From Bacillota bacterium (GTDB taxonomy: Bacteria; Bacillota; Sulfobacillia; Symbiobacteriales; Symbiobacteriaceae), in NCBI GenBank assembly GCA_028287415.1, contig JAQBPS010000288.1:1-9146 (forward strand): a stretch of 9,146 nucleotides of DNA, given 5' to 3'. Both the position numbers and the translations under genes were made by a program. The notes beneath the pieces were generated by a model. It was not told the origin of the DNA. It saw only the letters and a program-made list of their open reading frames with translations, and searched no databases. Positions 5,125-9,146 of this stretch are shown here, one piece after another. Positions within the stretch are counted from its first letter, which is position 1. Each line of letters begins with the position of its first letter.

Positions 5125-8094
5125 CTACTCGCCGGCGCTCGGGTCGGACAGGGCATACGCAGTGGCCTGCTCCGGGCTCAGGGACTGTCCGTGCGACCAG
5201 GCGGCCGCGAAGGCCTCCGGACCCAGCCGAGACGCCGCCTGGGCCAGCAGCAGTTCCCGCCATGCCACCACATCTGTGCCCGCGCCCAAGCCGGAGAAGC
5301 GCCGGATGCTGTCAGCGGCGCCAACCATGCAAACGGCCCGGTCCGCCTGCCCGGCTGCGGACGCCACCGCGGCCATCACCTCGAGGGAGCCGGCGAGGCC
5401 ACGTATGAAGCGAGGCTCCCAGAGAGGGGAGCTCTCCCGCGCCAGCGCCACCGCCCGGGGCAAGTCGCCGTCCATAGTGGCCAGGTAGGCCAGCCGGAGC
5501 AGCGAAAAGGGCAGGGTCCGGTCATCAGTAGCGCGCTTGAGGGCCAGAGATTCCTCATGGTGAGCCCGCGCCCGCCGGTAGTCGCCCTGGGACGTCAGGG
5601 CATCGCCCAGGTGGAACAGCGCCAATCGGACAAAGGGCCTGTAGTCCACTGCCCGGAACAGAGTCAGGCTCTCCTCCATCAGGGGGACCGCACCCTCCAG
5701 CGTGTCGCCATGGTGTGCGGCCATCCCCAGGACCAGGAGACAGTGCGCCTGGCCAAGCTTATCCCCCAGTCCGCGCCAAATGGCCAGGCCGGCCTCTGCT
5801 GACCGAGCGGCGCTGCCATAGTCCCCGTGGCAGATGGCCAGATACCCGGACAACGTCAGGCCCAGGGCGTGCACGGGCGGATCGGGCGGAACTTCGGGCA
5901 GCGCAAGCAGCTCCGCCGCCCGCTGGCGGCCCTCCTGCACATGCCCCCACGTATCCCAGAAGTGAACCAGCGTCCATGCCAGACGGATCCCTTTGGCGGC
6001 GCCGCCGGTTGATCCCCGGCACCACTCGAGCGCAGCCCGCTGGTTGTCATGCTCTCGCTCCAGGCGGTCGTACCCTGCCGCCCATTTCGGCCCCCACTGC
6101 TCTGCGGCGACCGCTTGCGCCAATGCCAGGCACCAGTCGTAGTGGCGGGCGCGCACCCCCGGCTCTTCACCGGCAGCCCGGAGCTTCTCCAGGCCATATT
6201 CCCGAATCGTCTCCAGCATCCGGAAGCGCCGCTCACCGCCCTGCTCGTCGGCGATCACGAGCGACTTGTCCACCAGCCGGTGGAGCACCGCGAGCACCTC
6301 GTCCGGCGGTAGGTCGGCCTGTGCGCATACCGCCTCCGCCGCCGCAAGGGTAAAGCCGCCGGCAAAAACCGAAAGCTTGCGCCAGAGCACTCTTTCAGGC
6401 TCCGGCAGCAGCTCATGGCTCCAGTCCACCGCGCCCCGGAGGGTCTTCTGCCGGGGGGGTGCCGTGCGGCTGCCCGCCGTCAGCAGCCGGAATCGTTCGT
6501 GCAGGCGGTCGTCAATCTCGTCGAGCGAGAGCAGCCTGACCAGGGCGGCGGCCAGTTCGATCGCCAGGGGCATGCCGTCGAGGGTGCGACAGATCCGCAC
6601 GATGGCGGGAGCGTTCTCTGCGGTAACGGTGAAGCCCTGAGCCATGGCGGCTGCGCGGTCCAGGAACAGGGCAATCGCATCAAACTCCCGGAGGCGGTCG
6701 ACCGCGGGCAGCTGTGTTCGCACCGGCACACGCAAAGGGGGCACCGGGTACAAGCTCTCCCCGGGGATCCGCAGCGCCTCCCGGCTGGTGGCCAGAATCC
6801 ACAGGTCTGCGCCGGATCGCAGCAGGGTATCGGCCAAAGCAGCGCAGGCGTCCACCAGGTGTTCGCAGTTGTCGAGCACCAGCAGCATCTGCGTGGATTT
6901 CACGTGTTCGACCAGCAACTCCAACGGCGTTCGCCTGGGGTGCTCATGCAGGCCCAGAGTTGCGGCGACCACTGCCGGAACAAGTAGGGGGTCGGTCAGC
7001 GCCGCCAGCTCCACCAGCCAGACGCCATTGGCACGGACGGGCAGCATGTCGGCCGCCACCTGGAGCGCAAGGCGCGTCTTGCCAGAGCCGCCGGCCCCGG
7101 TCAGGGTGAGCAGGCGGGTGCCGGGAAAGCGGGCGCTGACCGCGGCCATCTCCGCCTGCCGCCCGATGAAGCGTGTGGGCTGGGCGGGCAGATTGGTCGC
7201 GGGCTGGGCGGCGGTGTGGCTGTCGCCTGGCAGCAGCGTAGCTGGGGCGGTGTGGCTCTCGCCTGGCAGCAGCGCAGCTGGGGCGGTGTGGCTCTCGCCC
7301 GGCAGCAGCGCAGCCGCGGCGGTGTTCACGCCCGTGTCCGCCTGCAGAACCCTGGTGTAAACGGCCAGGGTCTCAGGCATCGGGTCGACGCCCAGGTCTT
7401 CGGCGAGGGCACGGCGGCAGCGGTCGAAGATATCGAGGGCCGCCACCCGGTCGCCAAGATCGACGGCAATCTGGATCGCCAGCTGTGCCGTTGACTCGCG
7501 CACAGGCTCCATCTCCAGTACGGTGCGCAGGCAGTCGAGTGCGGCCCGGGCACGGCCGGCCCGCAAGAGCAGGTCGCCGTGGAGGAGCCGCAGCGCCATG
7601 GTATCCTGGTGAGCACGTTCCCGCGCTGCGATGGCCCAGTCGGCGTAGGGCTGTTCGATCAGCACCGCATCGGATGCGGGCAGTTCGGTCTGCTCCAGTC
7701 TGGCCAGGGCCGCTTCCGGGTCCTGCGCCTGGAGGCGGCGCACCTCGCGCACCTGCTGATGCAGGGCGCCCAGGTCCGTCCAGGCGCCATCTGGCAAACG
7801 GTAGCCCGTGCCCGTATACGGCAGCAGCGTCGTCGCCACACCCCCGGCGTGCGCAGCGAGAATGGCGCGCAGACGCCGGACGGTCTCCTGCAGATTGGGC
7901 CGCGCCCGCTCGGCCGGCAGGTGGCTCCAGAGCGCATCCATCAGTTCCTCGCTGGTCGATTGAGCGTCCGGGCGGGCGGCCAGGTACTGCAGCAGCGTAC
8001 GGGGCATCTGACCGCGCCACTCGTTGTTCGGCACCGGCTGGCCAGCGACCAGGACCTGAAACTGCCCAAACAGATGGATCCGTAAGTCAGGCAA
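5125..8094 (-). CDS. AfsR-like transcriptional regulator: winged helix, BTAD, NB-ARC/STAND ATPase, TPR-like repeats
   Basis: The preferred start is TTG at 8094-8092, preceded by GAGGGGAG with 7-nt spacing and giving M-PDLRIHLFGQFQV, the usual beginning of this family (989 residues). ATG at 8136 or TTG at 8154 extend it without a ribosome binding site. Domains: OmpR-type winged helix 1-100 (LRIHLFGQF to GYRL), BTAD helices about 106-250, a linker 261-296 of three 12-residue repeats, then an NB-ARC/STAND ATPase opening PTRFIGR (306-312). The ATPase has Walker A TGAGGSGKT 332-340, Walker B LLVLDNCEH 404-412, ATSREAL 435-441 and GMPLAIEL 507-514. After it come a winged-helix region (LSVFAGGF, LVDKSLV) and TPR-like helices about 740-940. 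In this family nucleotide binding and oligomerisation switch a DNA-binding activator; the trigger is unknown here. It is followed by its own terminator, so it is probably monocistronic. Both catalytic ATPase motifs look intact. Targets are not visible; the upstream CAACTTTT pairs are candidates for autoregulation. Confidence 0.95.
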   Translation of the reverse strand: MPDLRIHLFGQFQVLVAGQPVPNNEWRGQMPRTLLQYLAARPDAQSTSEELMDALWSHLPAERARPNLQETVRRLRAILAAHAGGVATTLLPYTGTGYRLPDGAWTDLGALHQQVREVRRLQAQDPEAALARLEQTELPASDAVLIEQPYADWAIAARERAHQDTMALRLLHGDLLLRAGRARAALDCLRTVLEMEPVRESTAQLAIQIAVDLGDRVAALDIFDRCRRALAEDLGVDPMPETLAVYTRVLQADTGVNTAAAALLPGESHTAPAALLPGESHTAPATLLPGDSHTAAQPATNLPAQPTRFIGRQAEMAAVSARFPGTRLLTLTGAGGSGKTRLALQVAADMLPVRANGVWLVELAALTDPLLVPAVVAATLGLHEHPRRTPLELLVEHVKSTQMLLVLDNCEHLVDACAALADTLLRSGADLWILATSREALRIPGESLYPVPPLRVPVRTQLPAVDRLREFDAIALFLDRAAAMAQGFTVTAENAPAIVRICRTLDGMPLAIELAAALVRLLSLDEIDDRLHERFRLLTAGSRTAPPRQKTLRGAVDWSHELLPEPERVLWRKLSVFAGGFTLAAAEAVCAQADLPPDEVLAVLHRLVDKSLVIADEQGGERRFRMLETIREYGLEKLRAAGEEPGVRARHYDWCLALAQAVAAEQWGPKWAAGYDRLEREHDNQRAALEWCRGSTGGAAKGIRLAWTLVHFWDTWGHVQEGRQRAAELLALPEVPPDPPVHALGLTLSGYLAICHGDYGSAARSAEAGLAIWRGLGDKLGQAHCLLVLGMAAHHGDTLEGAVPLMEESLTLFRAVDYRPFVRLALFHLGDALTSQGDYRRARAHHEESLALKRATDDRTLPFSLLRLAYLATMDGDLPRAVALARESSPLWEPRFIRGLAGSLEVMAAVASAAGQADRAVCMVGAADSIRRFSGLGAGTDVVAWRELLLAQAASRLGPEAFAAAWSHGQSLSPEQATAYALSDPSAGE
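7211..7318 (-). repeat. In-frame 36-bp tandem repeat, three copies, inside the regulator gene
   Basis: Three 36-bp copies (7211-7246, 7247-7282, 7283-7318) differ at only a few positions, and a partial fourth starts at 7319. They encode AALLPGESHTAP, AALLPGESHTAP and ATLLPGDSHTAA between the BTAD domain and the ATPase domain. The near-identity at DNA level points to recent duplication, probably slippage, so copy number may vary between strains. Confidence 0.92.
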
Positions 8095-8101
8095 GGAAGA
8101 T

Positions 8102-8109
8102 CTCCCCTC
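8102..8109 (-). promoter_or_regulatory. Shine-Dalgarno that decides the TTG start of the regulator
   Basis: The minus strand reads GAGGGGAG, 7 nt before TTG at 8094-8092. The alternative upstream starts (ATG 8136, TTG 8154) lack a purine-rich site, and family members normally begin within a few residues of the LRIHLFG strand. Confidence 0.65.
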
Positions 8110-8239
8110 ATCTCGGCGGGCAGGAAGCAATGTCATGCCGCGTATAAACCACAATTCTCTGATGTGTGGGCGCTAACCTGCTCCGTGACCGGCTGAATGC
8201 ATGCCGACCGAACGTTGTCAACCATGCGATTCGAAAGTA

Positions 8240-8290
8240 CGCGCAACTTTTGCCACAGGTGTCAGCCGCAGGCCGATCAAAACTTGCGCG
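8240..8290. promoter_or_regulatory. Inverted motif pair 1 upstream of the regulator
   Basis: CGCGCAACTTTTG (8240-8252) and CAAAACTTGCGCG (8278-8290) are inverted copies with one mismatch. Counting only the 8-bp core (CAACTTTT at 8244-8251; CAAGTTTT on the minus strand at 8286-8279), the spacer is 27 bp. The centre is about 170 bp upstream of the regulator start codon. Confidence 0.5.
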
Positions 8291-8352
8291 AACTCGGCCA
8301 CCCGGGGACCGCTGTAGGCTGCACCGAAACCACTTCCCGATCTTAAGTTCGA

Positions 8353-8397
8353 TCAACTTTTACCTGGTGTGCAGCAAACAAGGCAGTCAAAAGTTGA
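8353..8397. promoter_or_regulatory. Inverted motif pair 2 upstream of the regulator
   Basis: TCAACTTTT (8353-8361) and AAAAGTTGA (8389-8397) are perfect inverted copies. The 8-bp cores CAACTTTT (8354-8361 and minus-strand 8396-8389) are separated by 27 bp, the same as in pair 1. The two dyad centres are 110 bp apart. Confidence 0.5.
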
Positions 8398-8406
8398 CCT
8401 TGCTTA

Positions 8407-8507
8407 AACAAGCAGGTTGATGGCCAAATCCCCCGCCAGCCGGGCGATGAGCAACAAGCAGGTGCATGGCGCCAGGTCACCCCGGCCAGCCGGGCGATGA
8501 GCAACAA
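8407..8507. repeat. Tandem direct repeat, two copies of 46-50 bp
   Basis: Copy 1 (about 8412-8457) and copy 2 (8458-8507) share GCAGGT at the start, an ATGGC block and the last 23 bp exactly (8435-8457 and 8485-8507, ending GGGCGATGAGCAACAA). The middle parts differ by small changes and a 4-bp length difference. AACAAGCAGGT also occurs at 8407-8417 and 8453-8463. Some units contain CCCGG-CCAG-CCGGG, a small palindrome. Confidence 0.85.
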
Positions 8508-8524
8508 TTTGTTTCTCATCGCCC
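8492..8524. repeat. Hairpin across the stop codon of the endonuclease-like gene
   Basis: GGGCGATGAG (8492-8501) and CTCATCGCCC (8515-8524) are perfect 10-bp inverted arms. After one mismatch, five further pairs (AACAA with TTGTT) leave a 1-nt to 3-nt loop. The left arm belongs to the tandem repeat; the right arm contains the TGA stop (8518-8516). No T-tract follows on the minus strand, so a normal intrinsic terminator is doubtful. Confidence 0.8.
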
Positions 8525-9146
8525 CGTTACCCGACCTGTCACAGGCCGGCGCGCAGTCACATCGATTATGCCAGCCGCCCTCCGGTGCGTCTCGGTCAAC
8601 TCCTCGAGATAATCAATCACCGGCTCGTCCCTGCTCACGTCCCGCAGTGGCAGTGGTGTCTTAAGCTTGCGCATCGCACTGCTCACTTTCTTTACCATCG
8701 TACTGAGCTTCAGGTCCGGGAAGCGGAGGACAACCAGTGCGATGCCTTTCTCGGCGCAGATCGCTCCTTTGAGCATGTCCCGCGCCTGCAGTTGCTGCGC
8801 CTTCACTGTGCTGGGAAACTTGTTGGTGGGGCCGTCGTGCTGCGGGCCGTGATATTCAAAGGCCAGGTGCGGCGGATAATATCGGTCGAACTCCATCTTC
8901 TGGTCTGTGAAGGGATTGATCAGGAAGCCGGGCCTGCCATTTTCCGCATATTCGTCGCTGGCGATGATGCGGGAGAGGTATTCCTGCATGAATGCCTCGC
9001 CACGGTACTCCAAGCCGTCCAGGCGCTCGTCCATCTGTGCGATCATGATGCCCCACCGTTCGGCGACCGGGTCGCGCAGGGTGAACGCGATGGGGCTGGC
9101 CCGATTCTCCTGCGACAGATCAAGCCAGCCCGTCAACGCCAGTTTC
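8516..9146 (-). CDS. Putative PD-(D/E)xK endonuclease-fold protein, 5' end cut off by the window
   Basis: The frame is open from the right edge and ends at TGA 8518-8516. The first possible start inside the window is TTG 9136-9134, but the frame continues upstream of it (KLAL before it), so the true start is probably beyond 9146. Numbering from that TTG, residues 80-135 carry the signature: KMEFDRYYP (Asp84), LAFEYHGPQH (Glu94, Gln99, His100), then K112, Q117, RD at 119-120 and K123 before CAEKGIALVVLRFP. Spacing of D, E-x-x-G-x-Q-H and a downstream RD-xx-K...C...GI.L.. matches Vsr/homing-endonuclease-like nuclease domains found as stand-alone proteins in many bacteria. The role (repair, mobile element or restriction-like) is unknown; no methyltransferase or partner is seen nearby. 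The last residues (PVTGRVTGR) are encoded partly by the hairpin repeat, so the natural C-terminus may have been altered by repeat insertion. Confidence 0.75.
   Translation of the reverse strand, partial: KLALTGWLDLSQENRASPIAFTLRDPVAERWGIMIAQMDERLDGLEYRGEAFMQEYLSRIIASDEYAENGRPGFLINPFTDQKMEFDRYYPPHLAFEYHGPQHDGPTNKFPSTVKAQQLQARDMLKGAICAEKGIALVVLRFPDLKLSTMVKKVSSAMRKLKTPLPLRDVSRDEPVIDYLEELTETHRRAAGIIDVTARRPVTGRVTGR

Larger units (their letters stand above)
8095..8515. other. Repeat-rich non-coding region upstream of the regulator
   Basis: These 421 bp hold no supported gene. From right to left (minus-strand order) they contain a hairpin overlapping the nuclease stop codon, two tandem copies of a 46-50 bp repeat, two inverted pairs of CAACTTTT with equal spacing, and about 145 bp up to the regulator start with its Shine-Dalgarno. 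No clear -35/-10 pair stands out, although TTTATA near 8140-8148 on the minus strand is AT-rich. Confidence 0.65.

Noticed and set aside
5107..5802. Long plus-strand open frames opposite the regulator gene
   Set aside because: They are composition-driven shadows; the minus strand carries Walker A and B motifs and family architecture throughout.
8407..8507. A CRISPR array
   Set aside because: There are only two tandem units that diverge in the middle, without uniform repeat and spacer lengths, and no cas genes.
5125..9146. A STAND ATPase plus nuclease anti-phage defence system
   Set aside because: The ATPase protein has an N-terminal OmpR-type winged helix and BTAD domain, as in AfsR-like transcription factors, and the nuclease gene is separated by a repeat-rich spacer; evidence for a joint system is too weak to call it.

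Overview
The window is GC-rich bacterial DNA carrying six genes, all on the minus strand, so the transcription order runs from position 9146 down to 1. TTG and GTG starts behind strong Shine-Dalgarno sequences, Gram-positive-like signal peptides and an AfsR-like BTAD/ATPase regulator fit a high-GC, possibly thermophilic lineage such as Symbiobacterium-type Firmicutes or Chloroflexota. The lineage is inferred from these traits only. There is no rRNA, tRNA, CRISPR array or recognisable transposase.

Layout from right to left. (1) 9146-8516: the 3' part of a gene for a PD-(D/E)xK-like endonuclease-fold protein; its true start lies outside the window. (2) 8515-8095: about 420 bp of non-coding, repeat-rich DNA. 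It has a hairpin across the nuclease stop codon, two tandem copies of a 46-50 bp repeat, and two inverted pairs of a CAACTTTT motif with identical 27-bp spacing upstream of the regulator. (3) 8094-5125: a 989-residue regulator (winged helix, BTAD, NB-ARC/STAND ATPase, TPR-like helices) with a 3 x 12-residue repeated linker. (4) 4951-2780: a secreted 723-residue multidomain protein with a lone Asp-box and an A-B-A-B set of Ig-like repeats. (5) 2642-2475 and 2420-1536: a small FVVRFW-type protein followed by a protein made of two homologous beta-sandwich-like repeats without a signal peptide; these two are probably co-transcribed. (6) 1535-968: a non-coding region with two long hairpins sharing the same arms, a very strong bidirectional terminator between them, and the promoter region of the last gene. 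(7) 967-1: the N-terminal part of a secreted sialidase-like Asp-box (BNR) protein, running off the left edge.

No metabolic pathway is visible. The common theme is extracellular or surface proteins (two with signal peptides, two sharing Asp-box motifs) next to a large signal-integrating regulator; whether the regulator controls them is inference. The most unusual material is non-coding: (a) a near-duplicate 3'-UTR module, with three ACTCAA-type 11-mers phased at 11 bp and then a terminator hairpin, behind two unrelated genes; (b) the paired hairpins at 1183-1453, which show a compensatory base change; (c) the two equally spaced inverted motif pairs upstream of the regulator.
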